Of a DNA stretch of 64,000 bases, positions 1 to 10,535 are shown piece by piece. The notes below the pieces were generated by a model that was not told the DNA's origin, made no database searches, and was given only the letters and a program-made list of their open reading frames with translations. Within the stretch, counting starts at the first letter, position 1. Every line of letters starts with the position of its first letter. Source of the DNA: Cylindrotheca closterium (taxonomy: Eukaryota > Bacillariophyta > Bacillariophyceae > Bacillariales > Bacillariaceae); NCBI GenBank assembly GCA_933822405.4, contig CAKOGP040001758.1, positions 253,650 to 317,649 on the forward strand. Reading direction: 5' to 3'. A program made the translations under genes and the position numbers.

Positions 1-626
1 CGGTCACCTCTTTTTGGCATTCGAAGTTTGTTGACATACTGAATAGGATTGGAGTAGTATGTTATGATGCTTTTGCTCTTGGCGAATGGATGGTGCAGAT
101 GCACAAAATAAAAAACCCCACGAATTACGATTCATTCATGAGCGATTTCACTGGCGCTCATTTCGACATCTTTGCATGCTCCAATGAATTGCGTCTACTA
201 GGACTACTATTTATGTGTATTTCAATAAAATACATGCAATGCCACAAGTAAAGACATGCTGCAGGTCAAGCTGTGTGGGATGATTCATTCATTTACATCT
301 CAATTGATTTTCATGAAGTCAGATGCGACCTGTGTGGTACGTTTCTAGTCTCTTTCATGCCAATGTCCAATGGTATTTTATTGTTGCCATGATGATTTTT
401 CATCATCAGATGTGGTTCAAACGCTCGAACGAGTCGATTCTTAAAGAATATTCGCAAGATTTCGAAAACAAAAATGAAAAAGCCAAAAGAGATAGGGCAG
501 CAGCAACACATCATTCATTCTTCATAAAAAAGCCTATGATTAACGCTCCGCCAGATTACTGCAGCGATATCTTCTTTTTTCAATTGACGACAATCTCAGT
601 TCACAATACCTACCTACGTTAAAAAA
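1..626. other. Gene-free left edge
   Basis: I see no convincing coding region. Short ORFs on both strands are AT-rich and resemble no family. The last part is the 5' flank of the pyridoxal kinase gene, and a run of seven A bases directly precedes its ATG. Confidence 0.6.
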
Positions 627-1865
627 ATGACGACAAGCCGGGTATTGTCGATTCAGTCTCACGTTGTCTCTGGATGTAAGAACCACACCGAACCACATCA
701 TTCGTCCATTCAGCGTTGGCAGTCAATTCAAATCAAGTCTCTCATTCCATTTTATTCCGTTCCGAATTTTATAATTGTGTACTTTTACTATCCCAATGAA
801 TGAATGCATGAATGCATGCATGCATCCAAACATCAACACCATCACCACAATAGATGTTGGAAACAAGGCAGCTGTATTTCCTCTACAACTCCTGGGTTTG
901 GATGTAGACGTCATCAACTCTGTGCAATTTTCCAATCATACTGGATATTCCAAGGGGTTCAAAGGATCCGTCATGGATGGAGACGGCCTCGACACTCTTT
1001 TGACAGGGCTTGACGAGAATGGACTTTTGGAGGATATTCAATACGTACTGACCGGATACATTGGATCCGCTACCTTTCTTGCCGCCATTCGAAATGTCAT
1101 TCTGAGAGTCAAAGCCAGGACACCCAATTTTCGGTACCTTTGCGACCCTGTGCTGGGGGATCACGGGAAATTCTACGTTCCTCCCGAGCTCGTGGACCTG
1201 ATGAAATCCGATATCATTCCCCTGGCAGATATTGTGACTCCCAATCAGTTTGAAGTCGAACAATTGACCGGTGTAGTTATCCATTCTCTCACAGATGCCA
1301 AGAAAGCCTCGGTTGCCTTTCACGATTTGGGACCATCCATCGTTTTTCTCACGAGTCTTGAGTTCCCAACCGCAGAAACTTTGGGTACGCTGACAATATT
1401 TGCGTCACAACGAAAATATTCCAAAGACGACACATCCTCATATCATGACGAAGTCTATGCAATCGAGGTTCCAAAGCTACAAGGGGCCTTTACGGGGACC
1501 GGGGACTTGACCGCAGCGTAAGTGGTTTCTTGTATTGTAGATTTTGGCAATCGTTGGCAGCAACGTTTTAATCGTAGTGGCTGGAAGCAACACAATCACA
1601 AAGTGGCACTAACATACATGCTTTCTCTCCGTCTTCATCATCGTTCAGACTGATTCTTGGTCACCTGCACCAACATCCTGACAACTTGAAACTCGTCATG
1701 GAAAAGGTAATCAATACAATGCAAGCAGTGATACTGAAAACAAGCGAGATCACCAACGCATGCAAGGATCCCAAATCAGCAAAGGCACGAGAGCTACGTC
1801 TAATACAAAGCAAGAGCATCATTGAAAATCCATCTACAAAACACGAGGCCCGAAAAGTCGAGTAA
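627..1865 (+). CDS. PDXK: Pyridoxal kinase (vitamin B6 salvage), 3 exons
   Basis: ATP-dependent kinase that phosphorylates pyridoxal, pyridoxine and pyridoxamine; cytosolic in most eukaryotes. I read three exons: 627-675, 854-1517 and 1649-1865, with GTAAGA..TAG and GTAAGT..CAG introns. Spliced, they give about 309 residues, the usual length for the family. The first exon supplies VLSIQSHVVSG and the second continues YVGNKAAVFPLQLLG, so the junction rebuilds the strongly conserved N-terminus of PdxK. The second exon also carries INSVQFSNHTGY, the CDPVLGD segment and the GTGD anion-hole/catalytic motif, which lies next to the second splice site. Exon 3 gives the C-terminal helix region. An in-frame ATG at 790 lies inside the first intron and is not the start. 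No organellar leader is visible. Confidence 0.93.
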
Positions 1866-2542
1866 GAGATACTCGGAATTCTCTATTTGCTACTATACTG
1901 TAATTGGTGAACACCTCTTGACTATTTGACCCCTCCTTATGGGGCCGATGATGCAGAAGAACGAGGACACTCTACACATTGTTACTGGCGGTCGGTTGGG
2001 TTTTCGGACTTTGAATATATCAATGTTGATCAGATCAATCGCCAAAATTTTGAAGGGGATTGATTCAGTGGCGCCAGAAGTCTACTCTAACTGTTACAGT
2101 ACCGGATGGTGAAAAGCTACAGTAACACATTAGCATATTGTTTCCTTTTGCCTCTGACAACATCAGCTTTCTAGGTTTTTAGAGCTACAGTATTTCGGAC
2201 AAACATGAACTCTCCACATCATGATCAATGCCTTTGCGACAACTCGAAAGGTGGCATCATCTTGAGTGTGCGATGGCATTCCTTTTCCCGTCCAGGTCTC
2301 GAAATCGGCACTGAATTTGCTTGGGACGATTCAATTTCTGTCGCAATTTCATCGGATTTGGCCGAGAAATGTTAAATGTGTTAGACTTTCGATTCCACCG
2401 CAACTTTCCTACTTAACGATCACATCTGACTCGGAACATTGCGACAAGTGCAACCGTCAAAAACAGGACCAGAGGGGCAGTATCCCACTTTTTCGACTGG
2501 GATAATTTTCCTCAAACACACATCGACACACAAACCAACGAA
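1866..2542. other. Intergenic region with repeated TACAGTA
   Basis: No supported gene. Both orientations of the heptamer TACAGTA occur (1896-1902, 2095-2101, 2118-2124, 2186-2192). A 79-codon ORF at 2266-2505 resembles nothing and is probably 5' flank of the next gene. Confidence 0.5.
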
Positions 2543-3547
2543 ATGGCTGACGAAGAGTTCTTGCTAGACTGCGACAGCGTCTCCAACCTTTCCAGCTTGT
2601 CTGGCTTAACCTTTACTAATAATGATGCCTTCCATGGTACGAATTCAAGAATGTGGGACCTGCTTTCCGTGGCATCCGATTACGCATCCTTGGAAGAGAT
2701 GAGCTTTGAAGTGGAGTATGTGGATGACCTTCTCATTTCCGACAACAAGCAAATCTGTTTTTTCGACCACATCTCGGGACCTAGAAGCGTTGTATCAGAC
2801 GACGGATTCACCTTTGAGACTATTTCGACAGACGATGATAATGATGCTAATGAGGATTCGTATTTGGTATCTGCTGCTCATAACGACAGCACGTGCTTTG
2901 AAGTTCAAAGCGATTCGGAATCATCTGACGACGACGAAAATGATACCGACCTATTCTCGGTTCACTCCAAGCTAACCTCATTGGACCAAGAAGAGAAGGC
3001 AGCCATGAAGGCGGCGAAATCGCCTACTTCCGTTGCCAACTTTGGCGATGGCAGCAGAGCCATTTTCTCCGTCACTGCGAGCAGTGCACCAAAGGCCAAC
3101 AGCGCCCCTGCGAATAATTGGCGCCTTCAACGTGCCAGAGAAAGAAGAGAACAAGCGCTGAAACGATGCAACGATGTGCTCAACAATGAAACCGCGGTCC
3201 CACACCACCACAGTCAGTTGACAACAAAACGCCAAGATCTTATCAACTTGGTATCTGCTATCGAAGCAATGGACGGCTCTGATATCCTTGCTACTGGTAC
3301 ATCACAATTAGCAAAGCAAGCCTCTGCTCCTGCCTCCAGTAGCACTTTAGCAGGAAGAAGACGCCGCTCGCTCGAAGAACTTCGTTCTCGTCAACGCGAG
3401 TCGTTGCAAGGACTGATCAGCGCCTTTCATGCCGTCTGTGATAATAAGAAGGCCCAAACAAACACCAGGCATTACAACCAGTACAACAACAAGAAGACAA
3501 GCTCAGCAGCACCAACCACTCAGCAGCCAATCTTCACCTGTGTGTAG
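2543..3547 (+). CDS. Acidic, low-complexity protein of unknown function
   Basis: A 334-residue single-exon ORF starting at AAATGG. I do not recognise a family. The first ~150 residues are very acidic with Ser/Asp runs such as SDSESSDDDEND. The middle and C-terminal parts turn basic, with two similar helical Arg-rich stretches (RLQRARERREQALKR near residue 195 and GRRRRSLEELRSRQRESLQ near residue 275). Each is followed by a hydrophobic segment (LINLVSAIEAM, LQGLISAFHAVCD), so they may be an internal repeat. There is no signal peptide or membrane segment. The composition suggests a regulatory or scaffold protein, but that is only inference. Confidence 0.6.
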   Translation: MADEEFLLDCDSVSNLSSLSGLTFTNNDAFHGTNSRMWDLLSVASDYASLEEMSFEVEYVDDLLISDNKQICFFDHISGPRSVVSDDGFTFETISTDDDNDANEDSYLVSAAHNDSTCFEVQSDSESSDDDENDTDLFSVHSKLTSLDQEEKAAMKAAKSPTSVANFGDGSRAIFSVTASSAPKANSAPANNWRLQRARERREQALKRCNDVLNNETAVPHHHSQLTTKRQDLINLVSAIEAMDGSDILATGTSQLAKQASAPASSSTLAGRRRRSLEELRSRQRESLQGLISAFHAVCDNKKAQTNTRHYNQYNNKKTSSAAPTTQQPIFTCV

Positions 3548-3853
3548 ATACGATCGATGGCCATACGCATCACACCAATAAGTGCAGAACAGACACCATA
3601 CTTCGCAAATAGAATAAAATAGATAGAATACTGAAAGAGGAATCGCATGTTGAGTTTAAAATCGACTGAGGATTATTATTACTGTAGGATCTCACAGTAA
3701 GAAAAGTGCCAACATTGCGCGTAGCTCACGCGCACTTTGAATTTCTTTCGATTTCTGTCCTTGGAAAAACAAATGTCAAAATAAATAATTTTGCTTCCAA
3801 CAACTGCAGTACCGTCTGCTTTGTGAATTTCCGACACAACAAGAACAAATATC
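3548..3853. other. Short intergenic region
   Basis: This is the 3' flank of the acidic protein gene and the 5' flank of the Hsp70-TPR gene. It contains TACTGTA at 3680-3686. Nothing else is recognised. Confidence 0.5.
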
Positions 3854-6028
3854 ATGGCATCTGAACAGAAAAAGGTTGTTGTGGGAATCGACATTGGTTC
3901 TGGGTCCACCAAGGTCGTCTTGGGTTCCAACTTTGGCTGTGAAATCGTGCGCAATGAAGTCGGAGGACACACCACTCCAACGGCCATCTCGTTTTCCAAC
4001 AAGTTGCGACAAATCGGACAAACAGCCAACTTGAAGACCAAGAATGGGGTGATTCAGATCAATCGACTATTGGCAGGGGAAATGGAAGAGGCTGGCAAGG
4101 ACAAGTTTCAAGAATTTTATCAGTTCTCCATGGACAACACGTCATCGGACGATAGTGGCGTGATGGTATCGAATTTGGACTACAATGGATCAGCGGAAAC
4201 TTCCTTTGGTGCCTCTGCCCTCCTGGCAATGTTATTGGGCAAGATTCAATCCAATGTCCAAGCTACGCTGAAACGCATTGCTGGGGAAGCAACAGACAGC
4301 AGTAGTATCAATGTGGAGTACGCCATTTCCATTGGACCCAACATGACGGATGCATGCAAGGCAGAAATCATGGATGCAGTCTATGCCATTGGAATGGAAC
4401 ACGCGTATTTGGTGGAATCAAGTGAGGCCTATGCTTCTTGTTATCATCGCAAGTTTCCAGAGCACATTGTCGCTGGAAAGGACAATGCCGTTCTCATTGT
4501 AGACATGGGCAAGACTCAAACCTCAGTAGCAGTCGTCGGATCACCAGCTTCTACTTCCGAGGAAGAGACCGAAGAAGAGGCCAAAGAAGAAAAGACGGTA
4601 GATACTACGCCTATTAAGCCTGTCATCTTGAGTTCCAAGCGAAACAGAGCCTTGGGCGCAGGAATCTTTGACATTCGATTGTGGGAACATTTTCAATCTT
4701 CCTTTCCAGCTCTATCTAGCGTCAAAAAGGCTTCCCGCGCTGGACAACGCCTATTAGACGGAAGTCAAAAGCTCAAGCATTTGCTTTCCCAACTTGCTGA
4801 CGCTGCCGTGACTGTCGAGAATGTGGGAGAAAACGACTCTGATTTGAAATTGACAGGGAGTCGTCAAACTCTTTCCGAACTTTGCCAGGAAGATGCTTCG
4901 GCTTTGACCGAATTGATCGCAGGAGCGCTAAAGGAGGCAAATGTCACCAAGCTCTTTGCCGTCGAAGTTGTCGGCGGGGGTTGCCGTATTCCATTTGTCA
5001 AGGATGTCATTGTGGAAGCTGTCAAGGACATGGGAATCACAACCTTGTCGTTCAGTTTCGACGATACCTCGGCTGCCTTGGGAGCCGCATTGGTGGGCGA
5101 AGATGATACCAACAATGCCAACTCGAAGCAAACAATCGCCGACGCATCTGACCAACAAACACAACTACGAACCGCTGAACAAACCATGGCCACCTTGGAT
5201 CAAGATATGCAGATCCGTGCCGACACCATGAACAAGATCGAAGCGCACGTTTTGGAAATGAGGTCGGCCAAACACAGCAAACATGGTTCCCTACTGCCTT
5301 CGACAATGGATGCCTACTTGGACAACGTTGAGAACTGGATCTTTTCGGAAGAAGCCGACGACGCCTCCAAGGACGATGTTGTGGCCAAGTTGGAAGCCAC
5401 CATCAAGGAGACCAGTGAAATGGCCAAGGATTATTTGGAAGCCTTGCAAAAAGACAAGGATGCCAAAGACCGCGAAATGGAAGCAGAAGCCAAAAAGGCC
5501 CAAGCAGAACGTGAGGGAGAGCCAGAAGGGGAAGAGGATGACCACGATAATCGCCGTCTTCCCAAGAAGAGACGCATGGAAATTGTCATGAAGAATAAGG
5601 CCGAAGCCAATGAGTTGTTTGGAGACGGAAACTACAAATTTGCCGCGGCCCGATACACCAAAGCTTTGTCGCACTGCGCCAAGTTTGTGGACTTGAGCCC
5701 TGATGACGTTGAAGAAGTAAATGCCGTCAAGTTGAGTTTGAACCTGAATTTGGCGTTGGCGTATACCAAGCTTCAGAATCCTGATCAAGCGTTGAGGGTG
5801 TGCAACGAAGCCATCGCCATTGATGAAAATAGTCCCAAAGCCCTCTACCGCCGAGCTTCCATATATTACGACAAGAAGAACTGGGATGCCGCCAATAAAG
5901 ATGTCAAACTGGCCATCAAGGTTGCCCCAGAAGACAAGGCTATCAAGAAGCTGCAAGATAAAATTGAAGCTCAAATGAAGCGACAAAAGCTAAAGGAAAA
6001 GAAGATGGCTCAAAAGATGTTTGGCTAA
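3854..6028 (+). CDS. Divergent Hsp70-family ATPase fused to C-terminal TPR domain
   Basis: A 724-residue single-exon protein. Residues ~8-420 match the actin-like ATPase fold of Hsp70: phosphate-1 loop GIDIGSGSTKVVLG, adenosine-side motif VEVVGGGCRIPFVKDVI, and a phosphate-2-like segment LIVDMGKTQTSVAVVG. The GG..T.S..A.SF start (EVGGHTTPTAISFSN) is also typical. The motifs depart from canonical cytosolic Hsp70 and resemble the Hsp110/HYOU1-like branch. An acidic insert (EEETEEEAKEEK) lies near residue 240. Residues ~430-570 form a helical lid-like region. Residues ~575-715 read as a three-repeat TPR of the FKBP/Cyp40 type (KAEANELFGDGNYKFAAARY, SLNLNLALAYTKLQN, PKALYRRASIYYDKKNWDAA). There is no signal peptide and no C-terminal EEVD. 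The inferred role is a co-chaperone or nucleotide-exchange factor that docks on chaperone tails. Confidence 0.88.
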   Translation: MASEQKKVVVGIDIGSGSTKVVLGSNFGCEIVRNEVGGHTTPTAISFSNKLRQIGQTANLKTKNGVIQINRLLAGEMEEAGKDKFQEFYQFSMDNTSSDDSGVMVSNLDYNGSAETSFGASALLAMLLGKIQSNVQATLKRIAGEATDSSSINVEYAISIGPNMTDACKAEIMDAVYAIGMEHAYLVESSEAYASCYHRKFPEHIVAGKDNAVLIVDMGKTQTSVAVVGSPASTSEEETEEEAKEEKTVDTTPIKPVILSSKRNRALGAGIFDIRLWEHFQSSFPALSSVKKASRAGQRLLDGSQKLKHLLSQLADAAVTVENVGENDSDLKLTGSRQTLSELCQEDASALTELIAGALKEANVTKLFAVEVVGGGCRIPFVKDVIVEAVKDMGITTLSFSFDDTSAALGAALVGEDDTNNANSKQTIADASDQQTQLRTAEQTMATLDQDMQIRADTMNKIEAHVLEMRSAKHSKHGSLLPSTMDAYLDNVENWIFSEEADDASKDDVVAKLEATIKETSEMAKDYLEALQKDKDAKDREMEAEAKKAQAEREGEPEGEEDDHDNRRLPKKRRMEIVMKNKAEANELFGDGNYKFAAARYTKALSHCAKFVDLSPDDVEEVNAVKLSLNLNLALAYTKLQNPDQALRVCNEAIAIDENSPKALYRRASIYYDKKNWDAANKDVKLAIKVAPEDKAIKKLQDKIEAQMKRQKLKEKKMAQKMFG

Positions 6029-6878
6029 TAAGAGTTTATTAAAAAGCTCAAATTTTAAAAGTAAGGCTCGAATAGTGATGAATACCGAGTACTAGATTGT
6101 GACGCTATGTGCTCAAGGCGTGTGTATGTGTGTGAAATTAGTGCAATATCTTGGCTTTTAATGGTTTCGTCCAATGGCGGCGTGCTCTCTACTTTGTCTG
6201 GCACAACGTGACGAGACTGAACTTTGTTGTGTATGCGTGGTATGATCGCTCAGTTCCGTATAGCAATCTATTTGTTTGAATACAACAATACTCTCAATAT
6301 CATCATCTCTTTTCCGATGAGGCGTCACCAACTCCAACTGCTGTTGATGACGTTGTGAAAAAGATTGCGGCATATGTCATTCGGTAAAATCTCGAAATAG
6401 CCAAAGTCGCCGTCACTTCACGAGCCGAAGAAGAGGTTCCAAAGTTACTCCTTTGCAAACTGGTTCTCATTGGAGATGCTTTTTGGGCGAGGGTCCAAGT
6501 CCGCATGCTTAGGATGATGATCTTAAGGTTGGAGGCAGAGAGGACCTGGTGTGTATCTTTTTATCGTGTCAAATCTTTTTATCGTGTGAAATCTTGTGGT
6601 GATGGAGGCAAATTCTGAACCACGCGTGCACAAAATGGTTCGCAAGATTCGCGCCGCCTCCACAAGACAAATACTATGGACGCAAGCTGGCGAGATGTGA
6701 GAATCCAACGAAGGTATCTTTTTTGAAATGGGAAGCGTGAGAACTATTAAAATTGGATGAAGAATAACGTTTGAATGCCGACAACTCCCAAAACTCTCAC
6801 ATCTTGCAAAACTGGTGCGAGCGAACTCAAAGAAAGCAAACTGTCACAATACACCAAAATCTCATTTCAAGCAACATC
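6029..6878. other. Gene-free interval
   Basis: About 850 bases without a supported gene. Overlapping minus-strand ORFs of 61-71 codons (6158-6708) have no recognisable motif. A short direct repeat around 6551-6597 (a 'aatctttttatcgtgt' type unit twice) is visible. The end is the 5' flank of the FAIM-like gene. Confidence 0.5.
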
Positions 6879-7457
6879 ATGACCATTTCCATTGACAACA
6901 CTCCATCCAACGTTGATACAACAGAGGCAACAAGCGTATCCGAAGCCACCCTCTCCGTTGAAAATGTTGGAAGATTCAAAAAAGCTAACAAGAAATTGAT
7001 CACATGGACCTTTGTGGACACCATGAGTAACGAAAACAAAGAACCGCACACTGTGACCTTGGAATGGAACAAGCGCAGTGGCAAGATGGTTATCAACTTG
7101 GACGGTGCTCTAGTTTGCAGCTACAAACACAAAGGAAACGATATCATTTCTCACAAGTGGCAAACTTCGGATGGCATGCAGTTGGTCATTGTCGCTGCCC
7201 GAGTGACTCCAAATGGAGTCGCTGACAACTTTCAAAAGTACGGTTTGATTGTGAATGGTAAAGAGGTTCCTTTGGTGCAGCCTTCCGAAGCTGGATACGA
7301 GGGACAGGCAGTGGAAGCGTTTTCTTCTTCCAAAACATCTTCCATTCTACAAATGCTCTACCCAAATGGCTATGAAATTGATTCCAAAACAGAAGATCTC
7401 CTATTTGGAGAGGCTTCCGCATCGACCATGGAGACGGAGAGGATGCTGTTGGTGTAA
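6879..7457 (+). CDS. FAIM-like beta-sandwich protein
   Basis: 192 residues from the ATG at 6879. This start (MTISIDNTPSNVD) is preferred over an in-frame codon at 6771 because the extra residues look like untranslated leader. From about residue 40 the pattern HTVTLEWNKRSGKMVINLDG, then a HKW..SDGMQLVIVAAR strand and a closing YGLIVNGKEVPL, follows the repeat of Fas apoptotic inhibitory molecule (FAIM1) domains. In animals FAIM binds unfolded or stressed proteins and death-receptor complexes; the role in algae is unknown. No transmembrane segment or leader is seen. The fold assignment rests on pattern only. Confidence 0.6.
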   Translation: MTISIDNTPSNVDTTEATSVSEATLSVENVGRFKKANKKLITWTFVDTMSNENKEPHTVTLEWNKRSGKMVINLDGALVCSYKHKGNDIISHKWQTSDGMQLVIVAARVTPNGVADNFQKYGLIVNGKEVPLVQPSEAGYEGQAVEAFSSSKTSSILQMLYPNGYEIDSKTEDLLFGEASASTMETERMLLV

Positions 7458-7667
7458 AATGTACGACGATTGATGTTACTACGGGAAGGAGAATAGAATC
7501 AAATAGAAAGATATTACTATTATACAAATTTGTGCGTGCGACAAACTTTTAGAAAAAAACGTTGCAGGTCAAGTGGTGCGTCATGGATGCCTGCAAAAAA
7601 TGTATGCCATCTCCCGTTGATGAATGTATTGTCTGGCTTCCAAGCATTCTTCATCCGACAACTTCTT

Positions 7668-8363
7668 TCAGTATACCTTGCGAGGACGACACGGGGAATT
7701 GTGCATCGTGAGAGCCTTGACGCGTCTGGGTAAGATAGCATCCGTTCCCTGGTCAACTTGTTCCAAATCCAGACTGTTTTCCATCGTTTCAAACGATGGA
7801 GATTCTCTTGAGCTGGGCCATTCTAGCCCGGGAAGACTTAGATCAGAGCACATGGAAGTGTGATCATCTCCTTCTTCCTCTACTGGTTTGGTAAGGCTAG
7901 AGTGTTTAACCTTTTTCGTCTTCTTGTTCTTCTTTTCCATGCGGATGTACATTCTTTGTGCTTCTTGTTCATCTTCCATGGCTAGGTCCAAAGCATAGAC
8001 GGCACTGACTCTTGATACTTTAGCAGAGACAGCTGCCAACCGATCATAGTCATCGACTTCGTTTTCCCATTGCACGGCTTGCTCGTCCATCACAGCATCA
8101 ATGCATCGCTGAATGCAAGACGTAATGATTTCTTCACCTTCCTCTGTGAAGATTTCCAGCCCTCGATGGAAGGAGTCCGGCATGGATGATTCACCAGACT
8201 CCCATCTAGCAGCTTGCTTTTGGCTTCGCGTAGCAATCTGTTTGAACTCGTGCTTGGTGTACCAGCACTTCAGGATCTCTTCATCAGTGTATTCGTCGAG
8301 AGTACTGATTTCCAATACGGTGCACTTGGGATGGAATTGGACTCTTCTCTCGTTTTTATTCAT
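7668..8363 (-). CDS. Stramenopile-type protein of unknown function
   Basis: 231 residues, no introns. The layout resembles a family I associate with diatom genomes: an N-terminal VQFHPKCTVLEI strand, a DEYTDEEILKCWYTKHEF segment, then FHRGLEIFTEEG and a helical VMDEQAVQWENE region, followed by YALDLAMEDEQEAQRMY. The C-terminal third is charged and probably disordered, with a Lys-rich stretch KKNKKTKKVKH. No catalytic motif or leader is visible. The function is unknown. Transcription diverges from the HA-repeat gene that starts at 9123. Confidence 0.65.
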   Translation of the reverse strand: MNKNERRVQFHPKCTVLEISTLDEYTDEEILKCWYTKHEFKQIATRSQKQAARWESGESSMPDSFHRGLEIFTEEGEEIITSCIQRCIDAVMDEQAVQWENEVDDYDRLAAVSAKVSRVSAVYALDLAMEDEQEAQRMYIRMEKKNKKTKKVKHSSLTKPVEEEGDDHTSMCSDLSLPGLEWPSSRESPSFETMENSLDLEQVDQGTDAILPRRVKALTMHNSPCRPRKVY

Positions 8364-9122
8364 GTTTGATGTTTGTTTCTTTGTTTCTTTTAGTTTGTCT
8401 TTGTTTTCGAACTGAGTTTGTGTGGTGCCTTGCTCCGGATCTCGTTGCGTTGTCCGCTAGTCGGATTGTGAGGGTTGAGCTCTGCAGTTTTCAACACTGG
8501 CGAAACTTCTTCCACGTTTAGAAACGACAAAATTGATTTAAGTGTGGTATCCGGTGTGGCTTAGCGAACGACCAAGACTGTTGGGTGCCGGGCACCAGCG
8601 CAGAAAATTTTCGTCGCGTCACTTAATTCGAGTGCCGGCAACTAAACAAGGATCTATTCCTCTTCTTTTCGCTGTTTAAAAACATGAACGAAGCTGAGTA
8701 CCGTGTAGCAAAACTGAGTACCATGTAGCAACGCGACCGAGCGAATGAATCCGCGAACGAATGTTTTCGTCGTCAACCCAAACCATCCTCTGTCAAAACA
8801 GCCGGGTGAAAAAGTCTCAGGCAGGTCGACTCGACTCCTCCGATACTAAAATTCCCAATGACGCAATACGCACGCCAGACGGACATCGTCATCGATTCAA
8901 ATTGAAAATCTCGAAGCAGCAGCGAAAGGGAGAAGCGGGGAATGGTTCAAGTTTCATTGAAAACGATAATCGCAAAGAATAAAACAATAATAGAAGCGAA
9001 GCATTGCTGGATATAGAGACACAGAGTGAATTCTACTATATCTTGACATTCATTCATTTCACATTGACTAACTACAGTACTATCGTCGTGATATTCTGTC
9101 ATCAAAACAATTGACTGACACC
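8364..9122. promoter_or_regulatory. Divergent intergenic region with short tandem repeat
   Basis: Shared 5' flank of the unknown gene (minus) and the HA-repeat gene (plus). A near-perfect ~19-base direct repeat (CTGAGTACCRTGTAGCAAM type) lies at 8693-8731. An inverted repeat GGTGCCGGGCACC lies near 8585. TACAGTA is at 9073-9079. No coding region is supported. Confidence 0.5.
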
Positions 9123-10535
9123 ATGACCTTGCGAAAACAGCAAGAAACATGGGAGGTCCGGTTGAAAGAACTCAAGGCCTACAAAGTTGCCAATGGGCAT
9201 TGCAATGTTCCTCTTCACTACGAAGAAAACAAGCAACTTGGTAGATGGGTCGACAAACAACGCACCTATTATCGTCAAATGAAAGAAGGAAAGAAATCCT
9301 CCATGACGGCGGAGCGTATTGAGAAGCTGGAAGGCCTGAACTTTCGGTGGAAGATTCGTGATTCAGACCACGTTCCTTGGGAGGAGCGAATGAAGCAACT
9401 CAAGGCCTACCGAGACTTGCACGGTGACTGCAACGTTCCCTACCACCATCCAGAGAACAAAGCTCTTGGAAAGTGGGTGAGCCGGCAACGAGAGTTCTTC
9501 AAGTTTCGTCAAGAAGGGCTCCGTTCCTCATTGACAGACGAACGAGTGAACGAACTCGCCGAAGTTGGTTTTACTTGGAAGGTCCGAGATCAAACAGACT
9601 ATGTTCCTTGGGAGACACGCATAAGGGAACTTAAGGAATACAAGAAGAAGCACGGTGACGTTGTCGTCCCCAAAGACTACGAGGCCAACAAGAAGCTTGG
9701 ACGTTGGGTCGATCACCAACTGTCCTTTTACAGCATGCAACTGGGTGGCCTTCCAACCCCATTGACTGCCGAGCGCACCAAGGAACTAGAAGCTCTAGGC
9801 TTTTCTGAAGAGATGCTCCAAGATACCGAACATTCTCCAAGCAGTGGGCATTCTAGCGTTCTCGATGCCAACTGGAAGAAGCGATTGGACGAACTGAAAC
9901 AGTACCGAGACGAGCACGGGGATTGCTCCGTCCCCAAGCGCTACAAGGCCAACACTGCTTTGGGATATTGGGTCAATACTCAAAGAAAGCACTACAAATT
10001 GCTGAAAGAAGGAAAAAAGTCGACAATGACTAATGCCCGTATTCAAGAACTGGAAAAGCTGGGCTTTGCTTGGAATCAGAACGAAGCCATTTGGAACAAG
10101 AGGATACAAGAACTCAAGGACTACAGCAAGGAACACGGACATTGCAATGTTCCTCGCAATTATTCTCAAAATATTGAATTGGCCAAGTGGATCGATAGTC
10201 AACGCAAGCAATACAGCATGAAGCGAGATGGCAAAAAGGCATCCATCACGGATGCTCGCGTTGCGGAATTGGAAGGAATGGGCTTGACTTGGAAGCCCCG
10301 CAAGGGGGCTCCTCTCGTTCCTGTGGTTGGGGCGGTGGAAGCAGCAGCTCCACCACCAAAGGCAGCATCGGTGCCAGCAGTAGCAGCTCCTCCTGCCGTC
10401 AAGCCAGCACCGGACCCGGTACCAGTTCCTCCAGCCGCCACCAAACCAGCACCAACAGTAGCTCCTCCAGCCAAACCAGAAGCAGAAGCACCAGCACCAT
10501 CAGCAAAGGACGGTCCTGCTTCGGTTGAAATATAG
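9123..10535 (+). CDS. Five-repeat helicase-associated (HA) domain protein
   Basis: 470 residues from the ATG at 9123 (an upstream TTG at 9111 is not a eukaryotic start). About five HA-type repeats of ~70 residues (PF03457-like) cover residues 5-395. Each has W..R...L..Y...HG.C.VP, then N..LG.WV..QR..Y and T..RI..LE.LGF.W. No helicase motors are present. In bacteria the module follows helicase domains; diatoms have many free-standing copies, and nucleic-acid binding is the usual inference. The C-terminal ~75 residues are an Ala/Pro-rich tail (APPPKAASVPAVAAPP). There is no nuclear or organellar leader. A second gene with the same module is at 60629-62272. Confidence 0.85.
   Translation: MTLRKQQETWEVRLKELKAYKVANGHCNVPLHYEENKQLGRWVDKQRTYYRQMKEGKKSSMTAERIEKLEGLNFRWKIRDSDHVPWEERMKQLKAYRDLHGDCNVPYHHPENKALGKWVSRQREFFKFRQEGLRSSLTDERVNELAEVGFTWKVRDQTDYVPWETRIRELKEYKKKHGDVVVPKDYEANKKLGRWVDHQLSFYSMQLGGLPTPLTAERTKELEALGFSEEMLQDTEHSPSSGHSSVLDANWKKRLDELKQYRDEHGDCSVPKRYKANTALGYWVNTQRKHYKLLKEGKKSTMTNARIQELEKLGFAWNQNEAIWNKRIQELKDYSKEHGHCNVPRNYSQNIELAKWIDSQRKQYSMKRDGKKASITDARVAELEGMGLTWKPRKGAPLVPVVGAVEAAAPPPKAASVPAVAAPPAVKPAPDPVPVPPAATKPAPTVAPPAKPEAEAPAPSAKDGPASVEI

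Noticed and set aside
775..853. In-frame upstream extension of pyridoxal kinase exon 2 rich in Met, His and Asn
   Set aside because: It lies inside the first intron; splicing 675 to 854 restores the conserved VVSGYVGNKAA start.
5291..5986. 231-codon open frame antisense to the Hsp70-TPR gene
   Set aside because: It is the codon-bias shadow of the TPR region and has no domain pattern.
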